64,000 nucleotides of DNA from Sphingomonadales bacterium UBA2369 (GTDB lineage Bacteria; Pseudomonadota; Alphaproteobacteria; Sphingomonadales; Sphingomonadaceae), in NCBI GenBank assembly GCA_002344055.1, contig DDTH01000001.1, positions 118,274 through 182,273 on the forward strand, read 5' to 3'. This document shows positions 1 through 10,658 of this stretch, one piece after another; position 1 is the first letter of the stretch; every line of letters starts with the position of its first letter. The notes under the pieces are model-generated. The model saw nothing but the letters and a program-made list of their open reading frames with translations, did no database searches and was not told where the DNA came from. A program made the translations under genes and the position numbers.

Positions 1-76
1 CCAGTTCGACCGGCTGTGCCAAGGCATGAGCCGGCAGCAATGCCAGCGCGCTGCCGGCCATAAGGAAACGACGCAT
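1..76 (-). CDS. N-terminus of an exported protein, truncated by the window edge
   Basis: Only the first 25 codons are present. They read from an ATG at 76 leftwards and encode a classical signal peptide: MRRF, a hydrophobic stretch of about 12 residues, then an A-x-A cleavage site followed by Gln-Pro-Val. A GGGGA ribosome-binding site lies just upstream. An iron-box-like palindrome 19-33 bases before the start suggests Fur control, so a TonB-dependent receptor or another iron-acquisition protein is plausible. The family cannot be read from this fragment; the exported nature is seen and the iron link is inferred. Confidence 0.6.
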   Translation of the reverse strand, partial: MRRFLMAGSALALLPAHALAQPVEL

Positions 77-94
77 AAATCCCCGCTTTGCTAA

Positions 95-109
95 TGAGAA
101 CGATTCTCA
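95..109. promoter_or_regulatory. Fur-box-like palindrome
   Basis: The 15-base sequence TGAGAACGATTCTCA is a dyad with TGAGAA/TTCTCA arms. It matches the 7-1-7 Fur consensus TGATAATNATTATCA at 12 of 14 defined positions. It sits 19-33 bases upstream of the minus-strand gene starting at 76, where a repressor would block RNA polymerase. It is also about 90 bases upstream of the plus-strand uup start, so it could affect both. Function is inferred from the sequence match. Confidence 0.6.
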
Positions 110-198
110 CTCGCGTTAGAAAGCTGATTGTGCGGCGTCAATGGGCTTTGCGGTGGGGCGGGTGGCGTTTCGCTACGGGTGTCCCTAAGTCGCCCGCC

Positions 199-1985
<1,787 letters not shown>

Positions 1986-1989
<4 letters not shown>

Positions 1990-3947
1990 CGGCTGGCCGT
2001 CTCCGTCGGGGTAGGCGTCAACTCGCCGGCCCGTCCGCGCCGCGCCGCATAGATGAGCGCCATCCCCTCTGCTATCCGCCCCCCGCGCAGCAGGGTCCAG
2101 CCCAAGGTCGTCGCCGTCGCGCCATTGCCGGGCGCGAGGGTCCAGGCCCGCCAGGCATAGCTTTCCGCCCGCTCGGGGTCTCCGGCGCCCTGATAGGCCC
2201 AGGCCAGATTGTTCAGGATCGCCGCGTCCCCATTGCCGATCCGTTCGCGCAGCAGTTCGTAGCGCGCCGTCGCCTCGCCCCAATTCCCCGCCGCCAGCGC
2301 CCGTGCGGCGAGCATCGACTGGGCGGAAATATTGCGTGGATGCTGGGCCGCGAAGAGCTGGAGCACCCCGTCAGCCGCTGCCGGATCGCCCGCGCGCAGC
2401 AGCGCGCCGATCAGCCGGATTGCGCTCGCCTCGGTGAATGCGAGGTTGGCGGCCTTGCGATATTCCTCCGCCGCGCCCCGATGGTCGCCCGCGGCGGTGC
2501 GCACGTCGCCGGTCAGCAGATGGACGTTGACCGCTCCCGGCTTGGCCGCCTGCAGCGCGCGGGCGCGTTCGAGCGCGCCGCCGACATTGCGGGCGACCAG
2601 CATCTCGCCGACCGCGCGAATGTCCGGATCGGTCGCGTTCGACCAGAGGAAGGCGGCGCCAGCGGCGCTTTCCGGCGCGGCGGCGCGGGCGCGGGCGCGG
2701 CCCGCCATTTCGCGATTGCCCAGCCGTTCGAACGCGTCGGCGACGATCGTCAAAGTGTAGCTGTCCGCATCCGGCCGGTCGGCGACGTAGCGCACCGCCT
2801 CCAGCGCGCCATTCGCGTCGCCGAGCTTCAGCCGCGAGGCGGCGAGGAGCCGCCGCGCCTTGATATTCCCCGGCTGCATCGCGACCAGTTGCGCCAGCCG
2901 CCGTGCCGCATCCTCATAATCCTGCGATTCGAACGAAATGGCGGAAGCGAGCAGGATGCCTGACGGCATGGTGTCGTAGGCGCCGCGCGTACGGTTCAGC
3001 AGGCTGCGCGCCAGCGCGAAATCGCGCCCCCGCGCGGCGAGTGTCGCCTGCATCAGATAGGGAAGGGGATGCCCCGGATCGAGCGCCGATGCCGCGCGGC
3101 TGTCCGCCAGCATCGCCGTCATCCGCCCCATGTCGCCATAGGTCGCGGCCCGCTCCAGCAGGGCGACGACATTGCCGCTGTCCACTTCCAGCGCCCGGTC
3201 GAACCAGGGGATGGCGGCGGCCAGGCCATATTGCTGCCGGGTCAGCTCGCCGCGGAAGACCAGGGCCATCGCATGCCGCGGATTGGCTTCGACCGCCTTG
3301 TCAGCCGCGAACAAGGCCGGGCCGATATCGCCGATCGAGCGGCGGAAGCGGGCGATGTCGAGCCAGGCATGGCTGTTCGCCGGATCGGCCTGCACGGCGC
3401 GATCGAAGGCGCGCACCGCGAGCACCTGATCGCCGCGCCGCAATTGCGCGAGCGCGATCACCCGCGCGGCATAGGATTCATGCTCCGCCGCGGCCGCCCC
3501 GGCCTGCTGCAGCGCGCCGTCCACATCGTCCTGCAACAGCCGAGCATGCGCCATCAGGTGGCGGGTCTCGGCGCCGCTCGCCCCGGCCTGCCGCGCCCGC
3601 GCCAGCTCCGCCTCGGCGGCGACGCCGTCGCCGGCCTCGAGCTGGAGCCGCGCCTGCAACAGCCGCGCATCCTTATGATTCGGTTCGGCCTGCAGCACGT
3701 TCATCAGCGCGATCCGCGCTTCGCGTACCCGCCCCTCGCGCCACGCCTCGACGCCTGCTTCGTATTGCTGCTCCGGCGACTTGGCGAACAGGCTCGAACA
3801 GGCGGGGAGGAGGAGAAGAAGCGCCAACGCCCCAAACCCGCTCAGCCTGAGCTTGTCGAAGGCCTGTCCTGCCTTGGCCACCACCGAAAGGAAGGCCAGT
3901 GCTTCGACAGGCTCAGCCTGAGCGGTATCTGTTATTCCCAAGCTCAT
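1986..3947 (-). CDS. prsT: XrtA/PEP-CTERM system TPR-repeat lipoprotein PrsT
   Basis: Last gene of the prs operon. After a hydrophobic segment with a lipobox (LLLLLPAC, Cys about residue 50) the roughly 600-residue mature part consists of TPR-like helical repeats, recognisable from AEPNHKDARLLQARLQLEAG onwards. It is expected to be anchored to the periplasmic face or outer membrane as an assembly scaffold in exopolysaccharide/PEP-CTERM export. The ATG at 3947 overlaps the prsR stop (ATGA), which implies translational coupling. With this start, residues 8-37 are encoded by an 88-bp REP-like element, giving an unusually long stretch before the hydrophobic core; in-frame GTG codons near 3884 and 3881 or a CTG near 3845 are alternative starts. 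Confidence 0.82.
3838..3925. repeat. 88-bp paired-REP element, copy A, inside prsT
   Basis: Two inverted arms of about 35 bases (outer ends CCGCTCAGCCTGAGC and its near reverse complement) flank a divergent centre. An element of exactly the same length with the same ends is found at 57761-57848; ungapped identity is about 62 of 88, concentrated in the arms. The ends resemble the CTGAGCYTGTCGAAG repeats common in sphingomonads and other proteobacteria. Here the element is read through as part of the prsT N-terminal coding region. Confidence 0.8.
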
Positions 3948-5311
3948 GGCTGCAACCGATATTGTTTCATGAGGTCGTACAAGGTCGGCCGGCTTATCCC
4001 CAACAGCTTCGCCGCGCCGGAGATATTGTTCTCCGTCTCCGCCAGCGCGCGCCGGATCGCTTTCCGGTCGGCGGCCTCGCGCGCGGATTTCAAGTTCACC
4101 GGCATCGGCTCCACGCCCTCGCGTTCCGGCAGGTCCAGATCCTCGGTCGTCACCATCTTGCCGTCGGCCATGATCACCGCGCGCTTGATCCGGTTCTCCA
4201 GCTCGCGGACATTGCCGGGCCAGGGCCAGGCGTTCACCGCCGCCAGCGCGCCGGGGCTGAAGCCCTTCACCTGCGGGTTCATTTCCCGCGCGAACCGGGC
4301 CAGGAAATGCTTGGCGAGCAGCACCGAATCGCCATGCCGCTCGGCCAGCGCCGGGATCTTCACCACCACTTCGGCGAGCCGGTAGAAGAGATCCTCGCGG
4401 AAGCTGCCCGCCTGGATCATCTCTTCCAGATTCTGGTGGGTGGCGCTGCAGATGCGTGTGTCCACCGCGATCGCCTTGCGGCCGCCGATCCGCTCGATCA
4501 CGCGCTCCTGAATGAAGCGCAGCAATTTCACCTGCAGCGGCAGCGGCACATCGCCGATTTCGTCCAGGAACAGCGTCCCGCCCGCGGCCAGCTCGATCTT
4601 GCCTTCCACCGTGCGGATCGCGCCGGTGAAGGCGCCTTTCTCGTAACCGAAAAGTTCCGCCTCGAGCAGGTTCTCCGGGATCGCCGCGCAATTGATCGCC
4701 ACGAACGGTCCCGCACGGCGGTTGCTCGCCTGATGCAGCCCGCGCGCGATCAATTCCTTGCCGGTGCCGGACGCGCCGAGCAGCAGCACCGAGACATTGG
4801 TGTTCGCCACCCGCTCGATCGTGCGCGCGACCTTCGCCATTTCCGGTGCGCCGGTGACCATGTCGCCAAGCATCGTGCCGGCCTCGCCGACCTCGCCCTC
4901 GAGCCGGCGATTCTCCTCCTCCAGTTCGTGCAGCTGGAAGGCGCGGCGGACGATCAGGCCGAGCTGATCGATGTCGACCGGCTTCTGGTAATAATCATAG
5001 GCGCCCGACGCGACCGCGCGGAGCGCGCTCTCATGTGCGCCATGGCCGGTGGCGACGATCACCTTGGTTTGCGGCTTCAGTGACAGGATCGAGTCGAGGG
5101 TGGCAAAGCCCTCGGTCACCCCGTCCGGATCGGGCGGCAGGCCGAGGTCGAGGGTCACCACCGCCGGCTCCGCCGCGCGGATCAGGTCCACCGCGGCATT
5201 GCGGTCGCTGGCGACCAGCACCTCATAATCGTCATAGGCCCATTTCAGCTGCCGCTGCAGGCCCTCATCGTCCTCGACGATCAGCAGACGTGGTTTGAAG
5301 GGGGCGTTCAT
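3944..5311 (-). CDS. prsR: PEP-CTERM-box response regulator PrsR (sigma-54 activator)
   Basis: NtrC-family regulator of 455 residues. Residues 1-120 form a receiver domain with the acceptor Asp in VVTLDLGLPP. A AAA+ domain follows with Walker A GASGTGKE and the sigma-54 contact loop GAFTGA, and a C-terminal Fis-type helix-turn-helix ends the protein (NISGAAKLLGISRPTLYDLM). The GAFTGA loop indicates activation of sigma-54 promoters. It overlaps the upstream prsK stop by ATGA and the downstream prsT start by ATGA. Its partner kinase is the adjacent PrsK. Family knowledge places it in control of PEP-CTERM and exopolysaccharide genes. Confidence 0.92.
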   Translation of the reverse strand: MNAPFKPRLLIVEDDEGLQRQLKWAYDDYEVLVASDRNAAVDLIRAAEPAVVTLDLGLPPDPDGVTEGFATLDSILSLKPQTKVIVATGHGAHESALRAVASGAYDYYQKPVDIDQLGLIVRRAFQLHELEEENRRLEGEVGEAGTMLGDMVTGAPEMAKVARTIERVANTNVSVLLLGASGTGKELIARGLHQASNRRAGPFVAINCAAIPENLLEAELFGYEKGAFTGAIRTVEGKIELAAGGTLFLDEIGDVPLPLQVKLLRFIQERVIERIGGRKAIAVDTRICSATHQNLEEMIQAGSFREDLFYRLAEVVVKIPALAERHGDSVLLAKHFLARFAREMNPQVKGFSPGALAAVNAWPWPGNVRELENRIKRAVIMADGKMVTTEDLDLPEREGVEPMPVNLKSAREAADRKAIRRALAETENNISGAAKLLGISRPTLYDLMKQYRLQP

Positions 5312-7377
5312 GCGCTGATCCGCTCTTGCTTGTCGGTGGCCGCCGGCTCAGCCGCGGCGAGCCGGAGGGTAAAAGTGGTGCCGGCGCCGGGCCGGCTGAC
5401 GACGTCGATCCGCCCGCCCATCGCCTCGATCAGCGCGCGCGCCTCATGCGCGCCGATGCCGAAGCCGCCTTGCTTGGTGGAGGCGAAGGGCTGGAACAGC
5501 TGGCCGGCGATGAAGTCGGCGCTCATGCCATGGCCGCGATCGGCGATGTGCACGCGGATGTCGCGGCCGCTCGCCTCGAACGCGATCGTCACGGGCGCGC
5601 CTCCCGGGCTGGCGTCGATCGCATTCTGCAGCAGATGGGCGAACGCCTGCTCGAAGCCGGCCGGGTCGATCATCGCCGCTAGCCGCGCGTCGCCGGACAG
5701 TTCGATCGGATGGCTGCGCCTTTTCGCCTCGACTTGCCGGGCGAGCAGGGGCTGCAGCACCATCGGCCGCGCCTCCACCGCCCCGATACCGCGCGCGCCG
5801 GGGGCAAGCCGGGTGAGCATGTCGTTCATCTTGCGGACGGAACTTTGCAGCGTCGCCACCATGTCGGCGCGAAATTCCGGATTGTCCGCATGCCGCTCGG
5901 CATTGCGGGCAACGAGGCTCAGCTGGCTGACCAGATTCTTGATGTCGTGCAGGATGAAGGCGAAGCGGCGGTTGAACTCGTCGAAGCGGCGCGCTTCGGC
6001 GAGTGCCGCCAGACTGCGCGCCTCGGCGATATAACTTGCCGCCTGCCGCCCGGCGGTGCGGAACAGGTCGAAATCCTCCCAGTCCATGGCGCGCTTGAGC
6101 GGCGGATCGGCGATGATCACCAGTCCCTGCAGCCGTCCGTCATGGACCAGCGGAATCCCGGCCCAGGCCTTCGGCAGGCTGGTCAATGCGGACGGGAAAG
6201 GTGCGGCGCGCCCGCCCGCGACGACCGCCTCGCCGCCGGAAAAATCGACGATGTCCCCGCGCGCCTCCAGGATCGCGATCAAGGCGGGGCACGGCTCGCT
6301 CTTTTCCGGCGCATCGGGCCAGTTCCATTGTCCGGCCGCGAGCAGCGCATCGCTTTCGTCGCGGATCAGCAACAGCCCGGCCGGGGCGCCGCCCAGCTCG
6401 GCGATCGCCTTGGCGACGCGCTGCTCTATCTGTGTGCCGCCGCCGCCGATCGTAGCGGTGAAACGCAGCCATTCCTGCCGATAATCATAACGGTGCTGGA
6501 ACAGATGCTTCTGCACGATCACGCTGACCCAGCGCCGCGCCTTTGCCGACGGCAGCAGCACCAAAGCCGCCGCGCTCATCGCCACCAGCAGGGCGATCTG
6601 CGCGATGTCCAGCCAATTGCCACCGGCAATCTCCACCGCGCGGCTCGTCGAGACCATCACGATCAGATAGGCCAGAATGGCGAGCGCGGAGAGCGACTGG
6701 AAGGTCGCGGCGCGCGAAATCTGCACCTTGCCCGGCGCAGTCCGCCGCATCGCCAGCGCGAACGGGACGACCAGCAAAGCCAGCGCCACGCCCCGCAGCG
6801 CATAAAGCGTCTCCGGCACATCGCGCGACAGCGCCGCGGCGGTGTAGAGATGAAGGTCGTAGGCCCACATGCCCGCAAGCGCCGCCATCGGCAGCAGCAA
6901 AAGACGGCGGGATTCCGGCGCGGCCTGGCCGTATAGATTGTGAACCAGCACCAGGGCCCCGGCAGCGACCGCAATGCCGATCAACTGGCTGGTGGACATC
7001 AAGGCGACCAGCACCGCCGGCTCCGCCGCGAAGCGCGGGATCAGGCCGGCGATCACGATCTGGAGCGCAACCACTGCCGCGACCACGCCGTAGACGGCCT
7101 TGACCGGCCCCTGCCGCGCTTCACGCTCGCCGCGGCCCATCAGCCCGTACATGAAGGCGAGGAAAGCCAGGTTGCGCCCGCAATCGGCGAGCAGGGTGAG
7201 GAAGTGAAACGGATTGAGCAGAGCGGTGAAGATCGACCAGACGGAGGTGACTGCGAACGCCGTCACCAGCGGCCGGCTCAGCGGCTCCACATTCCAGTGC
7301 CGCAGCTGCCAGAGCGCGAGCGCACCATAAAGGCACGCCGCGAGCAGATGGCTCCACAGGGCGATCAGTTCGATCAC
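5308..7377 (-). CDS. prsK: XrtA/PEP-CTERM system histidine kinase PrsK
   Basis: Membrane histidine kinase of about 689 residues. The first about 290 residues contain multiple hydrophobic helices, followed by a GAF-like sensory region, a phospho-acceptor helix (FILHDIKNLVSQLS, His at HDIKN) and a C-terminal HATPase domain with the G-box GFGIGAHEARAL. The phospho-acceptor sequence HDIKN is typical of this family. The GTG at 7377 is preferred over the ATG at 7401 because it gives a GTGA overlap with the upstream glycosyltransferase stop and the family N-terminus (IELIALWSH). It is expected to phosphorylate PrsR; the signal is unknown. Confidence 0.9.
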   Translation of the reverse strand: MIELIALWSHLLAACLYGALALWQLRHWNVEPLSRPLVTAFAVTSVWSIFTALLNPFHFLTLLADCGRNLAFLAFMYGLMGRGEREARQGPVKAVYGVVAAVVALQIVIAGLIPRFAAEPAVLVALMSTSQLIGIAVAAGALVLVHNLYGQAAPESRRLLLLPMAALAGMWAYDLHLYTAAALSRDVPETLYALRGVALALLVVPFALAMRRTAPGKVQISRAATFQSLSALAILAYLIVMVSTSRAVEIAGGNWLDIAQIALLVAMSAAALVLLPSAKARRWVSVIVQKHLFQHRYDYRQEWLRFTATIGGGGTQIEQRVAKAIAELGGAPAGLLLIRDESDALLAAGQWNWPDAPEKSEPCPALIAILEARGDIVDFSGGEAVVAGGRAAPFPSALTSLPKAWAGIPLVHDGRLQGLVIIADPPLKRAMDWEDFDLFRTAGRQAASYIAEARSLAALAEARRFDEFNRRFAFILHDIKNLVSQLSLVARNAERHADNPEFRADMVATLQSSVRKMNDMLTRLAPGARGIGAVEARPMVLQPLLARQVEAKRRSHPIELSGDARLAAMIDPAGFEQAFAHLLQNAIDASPGGAPVTIAFEASGRDIRVHIADRGHGMSADFIAGQLFQPFASTKQGGFGIGAHEARALIEAMGGRIDVVSRPGAGTTFTLRLAAAEPAATDKQERISA

Positions 7378-8768
7378 CGCGCGCCCGCTTGCTCCGGCCA
7401 CAACACCACCCGCAACGTCTGCATCAGGATCAGCAAGTCGAGGAAGGGCGTATAATTCTTCGCGTAATAGAGGTCGTATTCCAGCTTCTCACGCGCATCC
7501 TCGACGCTCGCGCCATAAGGATAATTGATCTGCGCCCAGCCGGTGATGCCCGGTTTCACCACATGGCGTTCGGCATAATAAGGCAGGCGCGCTTCCAGAT
7601 CGGCGACGAATTGCGGCCGTTCCGGGCGCGGGCCGACGAAGCTCATCTCGCCCTTCAGCACGCTCCACGCCTGCGGCAATTCGTCGATCCGCGTCTTGCG
7701 CAGGAAATTGCCGACGCGGGTGACGCGCGGATCATTCTGCTTGGCCCACACCGCCTTGCCGCCGACCTCGGCATCGGTCCGCATCGAGCGGATCTTGATG
7801 CAGTCGAACACCTGCCCATAGAGGCCGACGCGCTTCTGCCGGTAGAAGGCCGGGCCTTTGGTCTCCAGTTTCACCGCGATCGCCGCCAGCGCGACGATCG
7901 GCGCCGTGGCGATCAGCAGGATCAGGCTGAACACCACGTCGAACACCCGCTTCGACACGGCCGAGACGCGCCGCGAGCTGGAGAAGCCGTCGGAGAAGAT
8001 CAGCCAGGAGGGGTTGAGGCTCCTGAGGTCGAGCCGCCCCGTCTCGCGCTCGATGAAGGTGGCGAATTCGTGCACCCGCACGCCGGTCGTCTTGGCGCGC
8101 AGCAAATCCTCGAGCGGCAGCGCGTTGCGGCGCTCCTCCAGTGCCAGCACGACCTCGGACGCGCCGAGCTTCACCAGATGCTCCGGCAGGTTCGGAATGT
8201 CGGAACGGTTGACCGGATTCGGCGCTTCGTCCGGACCGTCATTCATGCCGACATAGCCGACGATGACGAAATTGGCGCTGTCCTGTTCAGCCAGCCGGCC
8301 CACACGGGCCGCGCGTGCGCCCGCGCCCAGGATCAGCACGCGCCGTTTCAGGCTTTCGCCATTGATCAGCCGGCGCAACAAGGCGCGGGTGATGATCATA
8401 CCGATCAGCGCGAAGAGACAGGAATAGAGCAGGCTCGACCGCCAGAAGGCGACCGGCGGAAGAATGAAATAGAGCAGGGACAAAGCCAGCACGCCCAGTG
8501 CCATCGCCACCACCAGCCGCGCCGCCGCGAAGCGGACGGACAGCAAGGCTTCAGGGCTGTAGACCCCGACCGAGATCATCGCGAGTTGCAGGGTGATTGC
8601 GAAGACCAGCAATTCCGGCAGGCGCTCGCTGAGCGGTTCCAGGCCGGCGCCGATCTGCCACAGGCGCAGGGCCCAGCCGAGTTCCGCGCCGGCGATCAGC
8701 ATGACGAGGTCGATCGCCCCGATCAGCAGCACCGCGTAGGGAATATAATGTTTGAACAAACGGATCAT
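7374..8768 (-). CDS. XrtA/PEP-CTERM system polyprenyl glycosylphosphotransferase
   Basis: Initiating sugar-phosphate transferase of exopolysaccharide synthesis (TIGR03013-like, WcaJ/EpsB type), 464 residues. Four or so N-terminal membrane helices, a Rossmann-like cytosolic region ([20 protein letters not shown]), a further membrane segment near [16 protein letters not shown], and the catalytic bacterial sugar transferase domain with [18 protein letters not shown] and [10 protein letters not shown] motifs. It should load a sugar-1-phosphate onto undecaprenyl phosphate in the inner membrane. First gene of the operon; the ATG at 8768 follows a GAGAGG element. A dyad at 8795-8838 lies upstream. 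Confidence 0.92.
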   Translation of the reverse strand: MIRLFKHYIPYAVLLIGAIDLVMLIAGAELGWALRLWQIGAGLEPLSERLPELLVFAITLQLAMISVGVYSPEALLSVRFAAARLVVAMALGVLALSLLYFILPPVAFWRSSLLYSCLFALIGMIITRALLRRLINGESLKRRVLILGAGARAARVGRLAEQDSANFVIVGYVGMNDGPDEAPNPVNRSDIPNLPEHLVKLGASEVVLALEERRNALPLEDLLRAKTTGVRVHEFATFIERETGRLDLRSLNPSWLIFSDGFSSSRRVSAVSKRVFDVVFSLILLIATAPIVALAAIAVKLETKGPAFYRQKRVGLYGQVFDCIKIRSMRTDAEVGGKAVWAKQNDPRVTRVGNFLRKTRIDELPQAWSVLKGEMSFVGPRPERPQFVADLEARLPYYAERHVVKPGITGWAQINYPYGASVEDAREKLEYDLYYAKNYTPFLDLLILMQTLRVVLWPEQAGAR

Positions 8769-8794
8769 GCCCGCGCCCGGTCGCCTCTCGCTGG

Positions 8795-8838
8795 TGTCAA
8801 TTCTGCCGACACGTGAGCACCTGTCGCTCAAATTGACA
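8795..8838. promoter_or_regulatory. Spaced inverted repeat upstream of the prs operon
   Basis: Perfect 8-base arms TGTCAATT (8795-8802) and AATTGACA (8831-8838) frame internal half sites (GTGTC...GACAC and TGTC...GACA). The block lies 27-70 bases upstream of the glycosyltransferase start, in the divergent spacer with the aldo/keto reductase gene. It may be the binding site of PrsR or another regulator. I could not recognise a clean -24/-12 promoter, so the assignment is tentative. Confidence 0.4.
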
Positions 8839-8915
8839 AAGATTTCCTGAAAGGCGCGGTTTTCCGTGCGTCGCGGGCACCCTACTTACGCGCGAGCGCT
8901 TAAGGAGAAACCGGC

Positions 8916-9863
8916 ATGGATGTGCGTGACCTCGGCGGCAGCGGCCTCAAGACTCCCCGTCTTGTGCTCGGCGGCAACGTCTTCGGTTTCACCGCGAAGG
9001 GCGAGGACGCCTTCCGCCTGCTCGACCGCTTCATCGACGCGGGCGGGACGATGATCGACACCGCCGACGTCTATTCCGCCTGGGTGCCCGGCCATGTTGG
9101 CGGCGAATCCGAAACCCTGCTCGGCGAATGGCTGAAGCGGCGCGGACGCCGCGACGACGTACTGATCGCGACCAAGGTGGGCATGCTGCCGGGCGAGGGC
9201 GGCGAGAAGCTGGAGCCGGCACGGGTCGCCGCCGCCGCCGAAGCGTCGCTTGCGCGACTCGGCACCGACTATATCGACCTCTATTACGCCCATCAGGATG
9301 ACGAGGGCACACCGCTGGCCGAAAGCCTCGCGGCCTTCGATGCGCTGGTGAAGGCCGGCAAGGTTCGCGCGCTCGGCGCGTCAAACTACAGCGCGGAGCG
9401 GCTGGCCGAGGCGCTGGACATTTCGGCGCGCGACGGCCTGACGCCTTATACCGTGCTCCAGCCCGAATATAATCTGGTCGAGCGGCCCAGCTTCGAAGGC
9501 CCGCTGCAGGATGTCGCCATCGAACGCGGTCTCGGCGTGCTCCCCTATTTCGGCCTGGCGCTCGGCTTCCTCACCGGGAAATATCGCAGCGCCGACGATG
9601 CCGGCAAAAGCGTCCGCGGCGGCCGCGCGATCAAATATCTCGACGATCGGGGCCATAAGATACTCGCCGCCCTGGACGACATCGCGGCCGAAACCGGCGC
9701 CACCCAGGGCCAGATCGCCTTGGCCTGGCTCGCCGCCCAGCCCGGCGTCACCGCGCCCATCGCCAGCGCGAACACGCTGGACCAGCTCGAGGAATTGCTC
9801 GGTGTCCTGACCCTCGACCTCAGCGCCGGACAGGTCGAACGGCTGACGGAGGCGTCGGCCTAG
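8916..9863 (+). CDS. Aldo/keto reductase
   Basis: NADPH-dependent oxidoreductase of 315 residues with a TIM-barrel layout. Recognisable family motifs include the early LGGNVFGF strand, FIDAGGTMIDTADVYS (catalytic Asp/Tyr region), YIDLYYAHQDD, VRALGASNYS and the late cofactor-binding ALAWLAAQPGVTAPIASA segment. Substrate cannot be told from sequence. A strong AAGGAGAAA ribosome-binding site precedes the ATG. Divergent from the prs operon; its stop shares a CTAG with the convergent gene at 9860. Confidence 0.92.
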   Translation: MDVRDLGGSGLKTPRLVLGGNVFGFTAKGEDAFRLLDRFIDAGGTMIDTADVYSAWVPGHVGGESETLLGEWLKRRGRRDDVLIATKVGMLPGEGGEKLEPARVAAAAEASLARLGTDYIDLYYAHQDDEGTPLAESLAAFDALVKAGKVRALGASNYSAERLAEALDISARDGLTPYTVLQPEYNLVERPSFEGPLQDVAIERGLGVLPYFGLALGFLTGKYRSADDAGKSVRGGRAIKYLDDRGHKILAALDDIAAETGATQGQIALAWLAAQPGVTAPIASANTLDQLEELLGVLTLDLSAGQVERLTEASA

Positions 9864-10639
9864 CGCGCCGCCACGTCCTCGATCTCGACATAGCCACGCT
9901 GGCAATTGGTCCGCCGCATATCGGTGCCGCGCACCCGTCCGGGTTCGAAGCCAACGCTTATTCGTGGCCGGTCATCCGTTGCGATCTCACCGCAATATCC
10001 GCGCGGGTGACCGTAGTGAAACTGGACTGTCATCCCCGGAAATTCCGGAAAGGGCGAGCTGCCCACGGCCAGCGAGTGCAGGTCGATCAACGGATAGGCG
10101 CGGTTGTCGAGCGTGAAGCTGCGCTCCGGCCAGTCGGCATAGCGCGCGGTGATACGGGTCGCGCTGCCGCCATCCACCCCGGTATCGACGACCAGCCAAT
10201 AGGGGCGGCCCTCCTCGTCAACACCGCTTTGCTCGATTCTGCGCGCATCGGTGGGCGAGGGGCCGTCGAACGTTGACACGAAACGGGGCGACATCCGGAA
10301 AGCGAGCGGTGCCTGATCCAGCCATCGCATCGCACGAACATCGCCGTCGAAGCGTGACCGCCATCCTTGTTCCTCGCCGTCGATCGCCGAACAGGCGAGG
10401 CGCGCTTGCTCCTCTGCTGGCACGCCGCTTTGTGCACATGCCGAACGGCGGCCGAGGAAGTCGATAATCTCAGTCGGCGGATCGCCGAAATCGAGGCTGT
10501 CGCCAAGCATGGCGTCGAAATCCTCACGCTCGAACACGGGCGGCCCTTCTGCGCGGGACGGCGAAGCGATCGTCTGGGCGTGTGCGGCTGCAGCACCGGC
10601 CAAGGGCAGAAAAGCCAGCCTGGCGAAAGACCGGACCAT
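9860..10639 (-). CDS. Secreted protein of unknown function
   Basis: 259 residues beginning with a signal peptide (MVRSFARLAFLPLAG, cleavage after AHA). The mature part contains five or so Cys residues and a C-terminal region with GYCGEIATDD and RRTNCQRGYVEIED, suggesting a disulphide-stabilised periplasmic or secreted domain. I recognise no catalytic motif. The start at 10639 is chosen for the signal peptide. It lies 19 bases downstream of the M20 amidohydrolase on the same strand, so they may be co-transcribed. Confidence 0.7.
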   Translation of the reverse strand: MVRSFARLAFLPLAGAAAAHAQTIASPSRAEGPPVFEREDFDAMLGDSLDFGDPPTEIIDFLGRRSACAQSGVPAEEQARLACSAIDGEEQGWRSRFDGDVRAMRWLDQAPLAFRMSPRFVSTFDGPSPTDARRIEQSGVDEEGRPYWLVVDTGVDGGSATRITARYADWPERSFTLDNRAYPLIDLHSLAVGSSPFPEFPGMTVQFHYGHPRGYCGEIATDDRPRISVGFEPGRVRGTDMRRTNCQRGYVEIEDVAAR

Positions 10640-10658
10640 CTGCTTCTCGCCGAAGGGC

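Noticed and set aside
3948..4691. Upstream extension of the prsT reading frame
   Set aside because: It runs antiparallel to no homology and lies fully inside prsR; the ATGA-coupled start at 3947 explains the gene.
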